64,000 nucleotides of DNA from Caenorhabditis remanei (Eukaryota; Nematoda; Chromadorea; Rhabditida; Rhabditidae), in assembly GCF_010183535.1 (NCBI RefSeq), contig NC_071332.1, forward strand, positions 9,920,001-9,984,000. Reading direction: 5' to 3'. Below are positions 13,024 to 23,307 of the stretch, piece by piece. The notes below the pieces were generated by a model, which worked only from the letters and a program-made list of their open reading frames with translations, did not search any database and was not told the DNA's origin. The translations under genes and the position numbers were made by a program. Within the stretch, counting starts at the first letter, position 1. The number at the start of each line of letters is the position of its first letter.

Positions 13024-14815
13024 TTATAATAAGTTAGCAGCAAAGACAATGAAAACAGAAATTAAATTGAACCCATTTCTGAATCCAAATTTAGTCGTAG
13101 TTTCCATTTTTGCTGTTGTAGTCATTGGTACTGTTGTTGGGTGTGTTCCATCGGCATTCACCATTTGAAAACTAATAATTGATGATGAAGCGGGTGAATC
13201 TCCAAGATAACTTGTTGTCAAGTAAGTTCCATTTGCCACACGAACTCCAGGATTTGCCACGCTGTGATCGAATGTAACACTTATCGGATTATATCCTGGT
13301 CTTCCAACTTGAACACGAATCTGTTCCCCTGCTTGATGAATGATGGCGGATTGGAAATTGAATGTAAACGTCATAAGTTGAGCAGATTCTGAACAAATTA
13401 TTCTTACAAATAGTATGAAACATTATTTCTCGAAACATACCAAACGTGTAATTGTAACCCGAACCTGCTCCAGGATACCACAAGGATGATGAGAAAACGT
13501 ATCCTAGACGTCCATTATACGGAACCAGCCAATTATCAGCTGACGTTGATAGAGAAATAGAGACTTCCGGTCCAAGAGTTACCATTGTGAAAATTCTTCC
13601 AGGAATCATTTGAGGCATGCAACGGCTCACAGGGCCCGTTGATCTAGAATGTGGATGTATCATTGTCTCATATCGAACACTGGTTTATAAACATACACAT
13701 AAGCCAAAAGTACATTTGGTGTATCAGATGGTGTCAATGGTCTTACATCTACTTTATGTCCATTACTTCCGAAGTTCAAATCAGTCAAGTATGATTTATC
13801 ACTTCCTGTGCAGTAGAAAGTGTATACATTAGAGATACCATCGGCGAAATTTTTAGGAATCGTCACATTTTTCGTGTAGACAACAAACGTGAACGTATCG
13901 TATGAGATGAGTGCTGAAACTAAGTCATTCAATCACCCATCCAAATAATATGATTTCCTACATTTATAGTCATTGGCCAATGCATATGAGTTTGTTGGTG
14001 TTCCATAGAAATTCACCAATGTTGTAGCATTTCCAGTTGATTTCGAAAGTTTCGGAGTACTCACATAATCATACAAAGTTCCAACATATGGAGAATTGAT
14101 ATCAATACCATCATAGACATAGATCATTTTCATTCCCATATCCAGATTGTTTATATCATCCACTGTGGCAGTGTTAATTACTACATTGTCATTGTATGGA
14201 GACACAAATGTATAAACTTTCTTCGGTGAAAAAACGAGGCTCAATCGGGTTCCAGTTGGGATTTTAGTTTGTTCGTACTGAGCAACTGGAAATGGGATAA
14301 ATGATAGGGATTCCTGAATGATAGGGATTCATGACTCACCGGGAACATAGTCATATCTGAACCAAAACTGTGATCCGCCAGTTTTTGTTGTAATAGAAAT
14401 GCTGGCCGTTTTTGCAGGAGCGAAGAATGTGGAAACTCCCTCGTTATATCTGAAAAGTTCTTTATTATATTAGTCATTCTTCTTTTCTCTAACGTTAGTT
14501 GTTTTCCAAGTGCATCCGTAACCACTAGAGATTCTCCTGATCCATCTGTCACATTAGCGACTAAAGTGAATTGAAAAACAAACCCATCTTCTATTTGAAA
14601 CTAAATTTTCAATAGTTCTCAGCTTTTAACACTTTTTGTCTCACCTTGATATTACAGTTATAATTATGTGGAAATGTTGTCAATGTTAGAACATCTTTTG
14701 GAAATACTCCACTTTCTCTTGTAATTGCATTTGTGGGACATGTGAAATCCACAGCTTCCACATAGTTTCCAAAAAATAAAATGCAAACTGCAGCGACAAA
14801 AAAACGTGTTTCCAT
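13024..14815 (-). CDS. CUB-like secreted protein with Thr-rich stalk and GPI-type tail (fifth of the cluster)
   Basis: About 480 residues. It starts at 14815 with METRFFVAAVCILFFGNYV, then FTCPTNAITRESGVFPKDV in the same exon, with no intron after the signal, unlike the four genes to its left. Other motifs are YVYDGIDINSPYVGTLYDY, LVNFYGTPTNSYALANDY, VRPLTPSDTPNVLLAY and GRLGYVFSSSLWYP. The C-terminal exon (about 13390-13024) has a short Thr-rich stalk (TTVPMTTTAKMETTTK) and a hydrophobic end (ISVFIVFAANLL). Gene structure and the PLTP motif make it closest to the plus-strand gene at 26643-28369, so the window holds two CUB-like subfamilies. Function is inferred from the family. Confidence 0.85.
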
Positions 14816-14914
14816 TGAAAAATATTCAACTCTAACTGATAAAAAAATATCAGCAACTGTGGTGTCTGTGTTATCAGATGACGTGAAAATTTGTGGACAA
14901 AATAAATCACTTTA

Positions 14915-14923
14915 TTTTATAGA
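14915..14923 (-). promoter_or_regulatory. TATA box, CUB-like gene 5
   Basis: Minus-strand CTATAAAATAAAG about 100 bases upstream of the start codon at 14815. It lies just past the stop codon (14941) of the upstream dehydrogenase gene. Confidence 0.5.
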
Positions 14924-14940
14924 CGCTAGAAAAGTTTTTT

Positions 14941-16377
14941 CTAGTTAGGGATGACGGTCAAATCACTGTTGAGAAAGGCTCCATGATGGGCGTCGCCGAG
15001 GGTCAGGATGTTTCCAGCGAGGGTTTTGGTGGCATCGGAGATCTAAAAATGATGATAAATTTGGTTTATCAGAGAATGGTGATATCATGAACTACTTGTG
15101 AAATACTAGACTCAATTTATTTTTGACTATAAAAAGTGTACTATTCGCAAATCTACCTTATATTTGCACTCTGTCCAGGTCCTGACAGTCAAATAAAAAT
15201 AAAATTCTTTTTCGCTTTTCCGTTAGAACTATCCTAATTATTTTCTAGTATCCACGTTTTCCTAGCTAGAAGCTTCCTGACCTGAATATTTGTACACTTC
15301 AGTTTACGACTTTCCGCAACTATTTCATCTACTCTCATCAAATATCAAAATGTTTTCGTACCTCATACAATGCATTCTCTCCTCCCATGTCAGTTTTCAC
15401 CCATCCTGGACAGAAAGAGGTGATCAAAATGTGATATTTGGCCAAGTCGATGGAAGCTGACTTGGCAAATGAATTGAGAGCTGACTTGCTCATACGATAA
15501 GCAACCAATGGTCCATTAAATGTTCCATCAATCTTCTCGACTGAGGCAGCAGTGGAAGAAATGTTGATAATAGCAGAGCGATTGATTGAGAACCCTTCTC
15601 CACCATTCTTCTCAGCAGCTTTTTTCAGAAGTGGAAGGAATTCCTGAGTGATGATAGCAGTAGAAACGGCATTAGTTTCAATGTTCTTGAGCATAGTGCG
15701 ACGATCCTTCTTTCCTTCGACATCATACGGGAGAAGAATTCCAGCATTATTGAGGAGAACAGTCAGACCGTCTTCGCCAACGAGTTTCTCAACCTGAAAA
15801 TCACATTCTTCAAAAAAAAAACTTTCAAAGTGGTTTAAAATTCTCATATTTCATATAGTTTGTATTTTTCGTCTTGAATTTTATAATGTGTATTTGTGAA
15901 TGTCACATAATAACTGTTTGGTATGAGAACAGTCTTCTAATATTTGCCTCCGATTTCTTCATTTACCATAATCAAAAATATTGGGCAGGTTCAAAACTCA
16001 GTTTTATGAGAAACCTCTGTCAAATTAACTGCTCAAAATTATTCTTCCCATATTATTTGCAAAAAAACCTATTGAAAATCATTTTAAAAAAAATCATATA
16101 ATCATAATCCACTTACCTCGGTGTACAATTTGCTGATTGACTCGTCACAATCAATGTTCAATGGAAGAATATGAAGTCGAGAGTCTTTGAGACTATTCAG
16201 TTCCTGAAAACATTAGTGGTAAATTAAACAAATCAATTATTAGTTTACCTCAGCTTTGGATGGATCTCTGCAAGTAGCAATAAGGATTTGAATGTCTTGA
16301 ACTTTGAGGAATTGTTTGAGAAGACCGAGACCAATTCCTCGATTGGCACCGGTGATGAGGATACTTTTTGGAGACAT
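14941..16377 (-). CDS. Classical short-chain dehydrogenase/reductase (C-factor-like)
   Basis: Four exons (16377-16249, 16203-16117, 15793-15362, 15042-14941) join in frame to 249 residues, the usual length of a classical SDR. The cofactor motif TGANRGIG is at about residues 9-16, NNAG near 85, the catalytic Ser in [10 protein letters not shown], and the catalytic pair in [15 protein letters not shown] (YxxxK). The following [11 protein letters not shown] is typical of the C-factor-like subgroup found in several copies in nematodes. It probably reduces or oxidises a carbonyl substrate with NAD(P)(H) in the cytosol; the substrate cannot be read from the sequence. I see no signal peptide or peroxisomal tail. 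Confidence 0.92.
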
Positions 16378-17269
16378 TTTGAGAAGAAATCTAAAAAAAA
16401 AGAATGAAGTGGTAAGATCTGTCACTATTTAGAGGAAAAACACCACGAGAAAACAACAGAAACCTCCAAAAACAGGAGGTAAAAACAAGAGAGGACAATA
16501 GTGGAATGTATCAGATTTCCATCTTTTCCTCACATACACACGTTCCATTTTTCTCGTCTGTCTCTCATTTTTTCCCGTTCTTTTCTTTCTCTCTGGGTTA
16601 GGGTAATTGCCCTTCTAGTGATCGATCGACTAGCCCTTTTTGGTGCAAAGGAACTTCCAAAAAACCAGAACGCAAAAGTTCAAACAACAATTCAAAACAT
16701 TTGAAAGAAACAAGAAAAATTCTTCAAAATGAATGCAATCCAATTAAAATGAAAGGAAACAGAAACTGGGGGTATTATGCCAGTTCAATTGGTTTTTGTC
16801 ATCATTTGCTCTCTTTTAGAAATTATTTGTTTCTGTTTTTCACTGCGTATCTTTCGCTTCGAAGAGAAATGATGATTTTCGGGAGAGACTGCGAAAGTAA
16901 TGGAGATTCAAAATGCACAGTCACAATAAGAGGTCACAAAACATTATTGGAACTGACTACGCAGAATAGGGAAATTCAAAAAGAGAACAAGAGAAGGAAC
17001 ATTTGGAATTGAAAAGAAGAGAAGACGGATTGAGAGTAACCTTTGAATACGCATTGTTTATAACTCGAAAAGAATAATGAATTTTGAGTTCTGATTTCAG
17101 AAAATGTCTCAGCATCAGAAGTTGCTGAAGATCTGCAGAGAAAAATAGGAACAACATCTCACAATTCTGGAAAATTGTGTTTGAAATATTAACGTTTTTA
17201 TAAAGCAGTTTTCCGTTTCGTCTCATGAACCAATGTACGGAATGTTTTTTTTTTTAACACCAAAAAGCT
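16378..17269. other. Intergenic stretch upstream of the dehydrogenase
   Basis: AT-rich with a pyrimidine-rich patch near 16520-16600 (repeated CTCT and TTTC), probably part of the dehydrogenase promoter. Open frames of 67-103 codons here lack recognisable motifs and good splice context. No gene is supported. Confidence 0.5.
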
Positions 17270-17503
17270 TTATGCTGTGAAAATAATCTTCAGTTCTGTT
17301 TCTTCATAACTAGATTCATCAGTATCCAAGATATTCCACATTTTCACACACCCATCATTTCCTATTCGGAATAATATATAACTCTCTTCATTCGGCTGCA
17401 AATAACTGAAAACAATCAACCCACTTCCGGTTCTCAATTTGTGCATACTTTTATATTCTCTCGTTTTGGAATAACTCACATATGAATTCACGTCATCATC
17501 CAT
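17270..17503 (-). CDS. Small hypothetical protein with a single WD40-like motif
   Basis: A 77-codon frame that begins right after an acceptor-like TCTAG (ATGGATGATGACGTG) and ends at 17270. The segment FRIGNDGCVKMWNIL looks like the end of a WD40 blade (GxDGxVKxWxI), preceded by a possible strand (GLIVFSYLQPNEES). One blade cannot form a propeller, so this may be an isolated exon, a gene remnant or chance. GT and AG sites inside it (GTGAGT after NSY, TTTCAG before TTATTTGC) would allow other splicing. I do not recognise a homologue. Confidence 0.3.
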   Translation of the reverse strand: MDDDVNSYVSYSKTREYKSMHKLRTGSGLIVFSYLQPNEESYILFRIGNDGCVKMWNILDTDESSYEETELKIIFTA

Positions 17504-18227
17504 CTAGATACAACACTAATTCATTCAAATAAACCGACTGGTCCACTACCGTTGATCACCCAAAACGGAGCAGGTGCTGCTCTCTTTTTCTTCAGACATC
17601 ACCTGTTTTGATTATGTTATTTTGCCTCATTCTTAACTTTTTCAGTTTTCTTTAGTTTTCTTCGTCATTTCCTTCTCGTCTATTGAATAAAACTCTAGAG
17701 TCTCGAAGAGCATTTTGATCTATGTTATAACTTCCGTTTCTAACTTCGATATACTTTTTTGCAATACATTACTCGTAACGTTGTTATGAATAGCAACCAT
17801 AATGATGAGGTTCTCGTGAAAAGGAGTTGAAAGAAGGTTTTTGAACTTTTTACAAGCTCTGCCTACTTCTTCTGACCACATTTTGTTCTGTTTTATATCA
17901 TATTTTCCAGGTTGATGCTTTTGTTCTTTTCATGCCCAGTATATGATATGGTTTTGGGATTTCTTATTTATTTTGTTTTGAGTTACAAAAATAGATGTTG
18001 AATAAAACTCCGGAAATATAAAAACAATTGAACTTAGAATAATCAATCACTTTTTGAATCATATTCTATCTGCAGGTGGTTTTGATAAATCTGAGCCGGA
18101 GTCACGTTTCCATAGTGTGACTTTTGATTCTATAGAATTGATATTTTCACTGAAATCAGTGAGTATTATGATTTCTACTTATTGCAAATCATAAGTTCGG
18201 TTTGAAACTTTTTTCTTGTTTGATTCA
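17504..18227. other. Gene-free stretch left of the foldback element
   Basis: AT-rich sequence without supported genes. The AATAAAACTC strings (about 17686 and 18000) resemble poly(A) signals but have no reading frame to serve. Confidence 0.5.
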
Positions 18228-19096
18228 TTAAGAGGCGTTGTCTGTAAGATGAGGATTCCTCTTGGCACAGTTGCAAAAAGTTGTTTCAATCCAAACTCTT
18301 TTTACAGCATATGTACCCCTATGGTAGTGATTTACAAAAAATATGTCACCAGTTCCATATGACGTCATCATAGGAAAATATGACCAATAATTGACTTTTA
18401 ACCCAAAAATTCATAAAAATTTCAATTTTTCAAATAACTTTAGGAAACTTTGGCAACATGTTAGGAGTGATTTTGACTACCCCTACACAAATTTTCAGCC
18501 CCTCAGACACCCCAGAAACTGTTCAAGTGAATTCCATTTTCATGTTTTTCCAACTTTTCTCGAAAAATACCTCTAGAAGTACTCAAATTTCAAATCGTAT
18601 TCGTATTTTCCGCAAAAAGTTATATTAGGTCCTGTTAAAATCATCAAAAAACCATTGCACCATTTTGAGATTTTTTGATTTTTTCAAAAATCACATAAGG
18701 GTCCCCCCTTATGAAAAAACAATTTTCACGAAAAATTCAAAGAAAAAATTTGTTCCGAAAATAATCAGAATATTGAGAAAAGACTAAAAATAAACCAATT
18801 CCGAGATTATACATCTCAGAAATTGGTTTGAACCGATTTCGTTTTTTTCTTCATCGAAATTTTTTCCCATTTTTTGACATTTTCATCAATATTTTGTACT
18901 GAAGTACACAAATTTCAAGTAATGTACTTGATACTCGCTAAATTTAACAAATAATCAAAATAAGACAAATGAAAAACCGTTGGACCATTTTGAGATTTTT
19001 CCATTTATTTTGAAAATCACATAAGGGTCCCCCCCATGGAACAAAATTTTTATCGAAAAAATATTTCAACATTATTTTGGTTCAAAAACGTTCAAA
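18228..19096 (+). repeat. Left arm of the foldback element
   Basis: Its outermost 45 bases differ clearly from the mirror copy, including a 10-base length difference; the rest is almost identical. Within the arm a unit ending ATCACATAAGGGTCCCCCC occurs twice, at about 18645-18710 and 18970-19040. Confidence 0.85.
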
Positions 19097-19136
19097 ACTC
19101 TTTTACTAAACGTTTTGTAATATTGCGTCAATGTTC

Positions 19137-20013
19137 TGAACGTTTTTGAATCAAAATAATGTTGAAATATTTTTTCGATAAAAATTTTGTTCCATGGGGG
19201 GGACCCTTATGTGATTTTCAAAATAAATGGAAAAATCTCAAAATGGTCCAACGGTTTTTCATTTGTCTTATTTTGATTATTTGTTAAATTTAGCGAGTAT
19301 CAAGTACATTACTTGAAATTTGTGTACTTCAGTACAAAATATTGATGAAAATGTCAAAAAATGGGAAAAAATTTCGATGAAGAAAAAAACGAAATCGGTT
19401 CAAACCAATTTCTGAGATGTATAATCTCGGAATTGGTTTATTTTTAGTCTTTTCTCAATACTCTGATTATTTTCGGAACAAATTTTTTCTTTGAATTTTT
19501 CGTGAAAATTGTTTTTTCATAAGGGGGGACCCTTATGTGATTTTTGAAAAAATCAAAAAATCTCAAAATGGTGCAATGGTTTTTTGATGATTTTAACAGG
19601 ACCTAATATAACTTTTTGCGGAAAATACGAATACGATTTGAAATTTGAGTACTTCTAGAGGTATTTTTCGAGAAAATTTGGAAAAACATGAAAATGGAAT
19701 TCACTTGAACAGTTTCTGGGGTGTCTGAGGGGCTGAAAATTTGTGTAGGGGTAGTCAAAATCACTCCTAACATGTTGCCAAAGTTTCCTAAAGTTATTTG
19801 AAAAATTGAAATTTTTATGAATTTTTGGGTTAAAAGTCAATTATTGGTCATATTTTCCTATGATGACGTCATATGGAACTGGTGACATATTTTTTGTAAA
19901 TCACTACCATAGGGGTACATATGCTGTAAAAAGAGTTTGGATTGAAACAACTTTTTGCAACTGTGCCAAGGCCCAACACAAACATTCTCACTCTTACAGA
20001 TAGTGCCTCTTAA
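19137..20013 (-). repeat. Right arm of the foldback element
   Basis: Reverse complement of the left arm. The start (GAACGTTTTTGAATC at 19137) mirrors GGTTCAAAAACGTTC ending near 19095. The two internal GGGTCC units are mirrored at about 19195-19270 and 19525-19590. Confidence 0.85.
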
Positions 20014-20353
20014 GCGTGTGTGACACTAAAATGAGTCATATTTCAAAATTATTTTTTTATGATTAAGAGATTCATCGTCAGACATACTATGTGGCACAAA
20101 CACTGATTCATAGAAAGGACATTTTGTTATCATAAACGTTGATCATTCGCAGTTTCCAAATCAAAATTCACTTTCAAGTTCTATCGTTAAATAAAACTAT
20201 AATCATTATCCAGAACTACCAAAACTTAGCACTTATGAAAGTATAGATTCTCATCTACTTTTCAATACAACAAGCTTTTAATATCACACTTCAAACTTTT
20301 ATAATTCCAGCTATAATTATTACTTTTGAGACATTACTTATCGAATCTGAGCC

Positions 20354-20361
20354 TTCATAAG
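20354..20361 (+). repeat. Target-site duplication (left), hAT-like element
   Basis: TTCATAAG, identical to the eight bases at 21441-21448. Eight-base duplications are the hallmark of hAT transposons. Confidence 0.85.
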
Positions 20362-20611
20362 TAGGGACCGCAATGAACGTGGGCGGAGTTATTCATTTTC
20401 TTCTCTTGGGGCGTCATGGGGAGATTATCAGAATGTTTGGCGGTTTGCCCTGAAAGCCCAGTACGCTAAAGCAGAATGAAAACTTCTGATCTCTATGTAA
20501 TCGAGTACGTAGAATTCAATGAACAGACTTTCGTTTCACCCAAATGTTTAGTTTTCTCAGAAAACTGAAAAACGTTTTGCTTTTTTCAGAAAAATGTTAC
20601 GTTTAGGATGT

Positions 20612-20710
20612 TCTAGGTCGAACACGCATCGTTTTTTGACAGTTTCTAATAGTTCTGAACATACTCTATTAGGTTTTGAAAGAAAATTCGATTTTCGTGC
20701 TGTCGAATTT
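20612..20710 (+). repeat. Internal direct repeat, copy 1, in the hAT-like element
   Basis: Begins CGAACACGCATCGTTTTTTG and includes TTCGTGCTGTCGAATTTT about 85 bases later. The same two blocks, in the same order and spacing, recur at about 20924-21016. Confidence 0.7.
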
Positions 20711-20923
20711 TTTTGGGAGCCATCTGAACTTCGAGGCATCACATCAAAAAACTTTCTGTGATAACATATCTATTTTCTGACATATTCTTTTTGGACATCT
20801 CTTCAGGTACCTGGGGCCAAAATTTGGAAGCTCATTGATTCGTAAAATGTGTTTTTTTCGATGTCGGAAGACAACAGATTCAAAAAGAAAATCAGTTTTC
20901 CCGGCAGTTCAGGTTAAAGGAGG

Positions 20924-21016
20924 TCAAACACGCATCGTTTTTTGACGGATTCAGAATCTACGCAAAATTTCGATCTAGAACCACTTGGAAACAAAAAATT
21001 TCGTGCTGTCGAATTT
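20924..21016 (+). repeat. Internal direct repeat, copy 2, in the hAT-like element
   Basis: Begins CAAACACGCATCGTTTTTTG and includes TTCGTGCTGTCGAATTTT. The sequence between the two conserved blocks has diverged from copy 1. Confidence 0.7.
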
Positions 21017-21126
21017 TAGATATTTGATGTTTTATCCCGAAATATGCTAAAAATCTTTCAAAAAATTCTCTTGAATTTCAAAAAATCACGTCAATAATAT
21101 ATTTTCCTATTATCAGCGTCACATTT

Positions 21127-21200
21127 GTGTTCATTTGGTTCAGTGGATAACACGGGGTGGTTTTATTCAAAGGGTTTCTGGTTCGAACTTTCCCAATTTT
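21127..21200 (+). other. tRNA-like A-box/B-box segment inside the hAT-like element
   Basis: TGGTTCAGTGGATAAC resembles a tRNA A box and D arm, and GGTTCGAAC, about 50 bases on, is a good B box. The T stem does not pair (TCTGG against TTTCC) and the acceptor arms do not match, so this is a tRNA-derived relic or a pol III promoter, not a working tRNA. Confidence 0.4.
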
Positions 21201-21448
21201 TGCAAAAATTTGATGGATTGACGTGAAAACAGAAAATATTTTTTGCGTGGTCAGGAAAACAAAAGGATTCCCCAAGAGAAATTCAGTAGTAACCATGGCT
21301 GACTAAAAGGTCCTGTAACTTCGGAGAGAGTGAATATTTTCGGAAAAAAATTTGGGAATGTACTTCCATTTACCTGAAGAACAAGTCAGGATGGAAATTT
21401 TAATTAAAAAATGAGTTTGAAAAAAATGTTGCGGTCTCTATTCATAAG

Positions 21449-23235
21449 ATTATGTTTTTGTTGATTATTGATTACAATATTTCTCTTTTCAGCTTTTGAA
21501 TTCTAACATTTTGTTCATTCTTTGATTATACACGAACAGCTCATCTCCACTACCCTGACTACTTGATGCCATTTTATTCTTAAAATTCATCGAAGATAAA
21601 GTGCTTCGATTTTCTCAATACTTCCAGTCATTGAACTTTATCTCCAGCCTGCTGTTTTTCTTCCTTTTTCTTCCTTTTTTGTTTGGCTTCATGTCTGTAG
21701 GCGTCGTTTGAATCCAATCTTATCAATCCCTTCACACATTTTTCTATTAGTTTTTCTTTCCAATTGTTCCTCTTCCTCCTCTCCCAAGTTGTCTGTCGCT
21801 TTCCTTTTCAGCCAACAAGGCACAAAAACAAGAAATGTGACGGTGCTAATTATGTTCACAACGAAAACGGAATTAATACACCCCAACAGAAACTGATGGA
21901 GTGAGAGAAAGAAAGAAGAAAAAGAGAAGGAGCCAATATTCGATTAACTGACTAGAAGCACGCGCCAAAACAAGAAAACGGGAGCCATGAGAAAAAAGAG
22001 GTTACCGTGACAACCTCAATTTCTATTCTCACAGCTCTCTCCTCTTGCTTGCCTTTCATTTCCGCCATCGACACTTTGTTATTCCAATGGAATAGCTCAA
22101 TCAGAGAATTTATAAAGTTATTCTTGTCTTTTTTGTCTCTTGTCAAGTTACGAATTCATTGTCATCATTGTCATCTCTTATCGTCACGATTGTCACTGAT
22201 CTCATAGCATTTTGTCAAAGTGATTGTGAGTTGAATACAAAATAAAGATGAAGAAGGAAAAGAAGAGGAAAGAATAGAGGAGACGTCATCCATCTTTCAG
22301 CGGATTAGATATTCGTCCCATTGAATTTATCCTTTTCACACATACACTCATATACACCATTCTTCATTCTCTTTCCCAAAAAGTAAAATATTTCTGGAAG
22401 TCTCGACGAACAGTGTCTTTCTCAATAGAACGCATTTAGATCTGTCTATAACGAGAGCCACCTGAAGAGCGGAACTACGCAGGTGGATCTTGTTTTCTGT
22501 AGTTCATTCTACGAAGAAAAACTGACGGGAGAAAAAATAACAGCCACTATATTTATTGCCCCTTATTTTAAATTTCTTTCTTGTTTTTTGGAGTGCCTTT
22601 GTTTTTCCGCATTTCAATTTTGGATAGCCTGACAAATTGGATCCACAAATTATTCATTTTTCTGAAATACCTCATTTCAAAAAATGGATGAGAGGAACTG
22701 GGAAACAGTATTGTTCTAGAAAATACTTATTTTTTAAACTGGAGAAATAGAAGTAGAGAGTGATTTCCTTTGGTTTGGCAATTTCAATTATTTCGAATTT
22801 CATTTTATAAGTTTTTTCTTGAAAATCCTGATTTTCACTTACTCACTTATCACATTTTCCAAATCATCCCACTTATCCAGAGACGCTTTCTTTCTAGTGT
22901 AGGCGTTCCAAACACTTCAATTCCTTATCCTGAATTGTCGTCACTAAATTCCCTCTTTTCTTCCGAATCTTTAGCTCAACAACACGCCACTCGTGCTTTT
23001 TTCCACAAATCAAACTTTCACATGCTCGTTTTCCTTGCTAACTTTTCTCAAAACCGGACAACTGAGAATATGATTGTGCAATCAGTTCTTATTGCATACC
23101 ACGTCACTTTTGTAGACTTTGTTGGTCGGTTTCTAAGACATTCAGATTATCCGAATACCCTACAGAACTCTTGTCAAAAGCCACCTCCTGTTCTGGTTAT
23201 TCCTTTTCACTATCTGAGTGAATTTCTTAAAAATC
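21449..23235. other. Gene-free stretch right of the hAT-like element
   Basis: Mostly AT-rich, with pyrimidine-rich patches (about 21640-21800 and 22020-22200) of the kind seen near nematode promoters. A 189-codon frame at 22770-23339 is rich in Phe, Leu and His, lacks domain motifs, and overlaps the first supported exon of the next gene in another frame; I do not call it coding. The segment probably holds the promoter and leader of the membrane protein that follows. Confidence 0.45.
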
Positions 23236-23307
23236 ATGACTTCTCGAAACGCATTCTTTGCCCGATTGTTCTTGGAAAACTATTCAGATTTATTCATTGT
23301 TTCAGAC

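Larger units (their letters stand above)
18228..20013. mobile_element. Giant foldback (near-perfect palindrome) non-autonomous transposon
   Basis: Two inverted arms of about 870 bases (18228 to about 19096 and about 19137-20013) are separated by only about 40 bases. I found three mismatches in the inner 830 bases (near 18550/19680, 18773/19462 and 19080/19153). The ends are TTAAGAGGC at 18228 and GCCTCTTAA at 20013, compatible with a TTAA or TA target duplication. No transposase frame is present. A 61-codon frame (18391-18576) recurs in the other arm (19655-19840) simply because the arms mirror each other. The high identity suggests recent insertion or ongoing arm conversion. It is likely moved by an enzyme encoded elsewhere; the superfamily is uncertain. 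Confidence 0.9.
20362..21440. mobile_element. Non-autonomous hAT-like DNA transposon
   Basis: 1,079 bases bounded by imperfect terminal inverted repeats: TAGGGACCGCAATG at the left end and, read on the minus strand from the right end, TAGAGACCGCAACA. TTCATAAG flanks both sides. The termini fit the hAT pattern (short repeats starting YARNG, 8-base duplications; family knowledge). There is no transposase; the longest frame is 72 codons and has no hAT motifs, so it must depend on an enzyme elsewhere. The interior holds a diverged direct repeat and a tRNA-like promoter segment. It lies about 340 bases right of the foldback element, so this gene-poor stretch has taken at least two insertions. Confidence 0.85.

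Noticed and set aside
18391..19840. Identical 61-codon frames on opposite strands
   Set aside because: They are the same segment in the two arms of the foldback element, not two genes.
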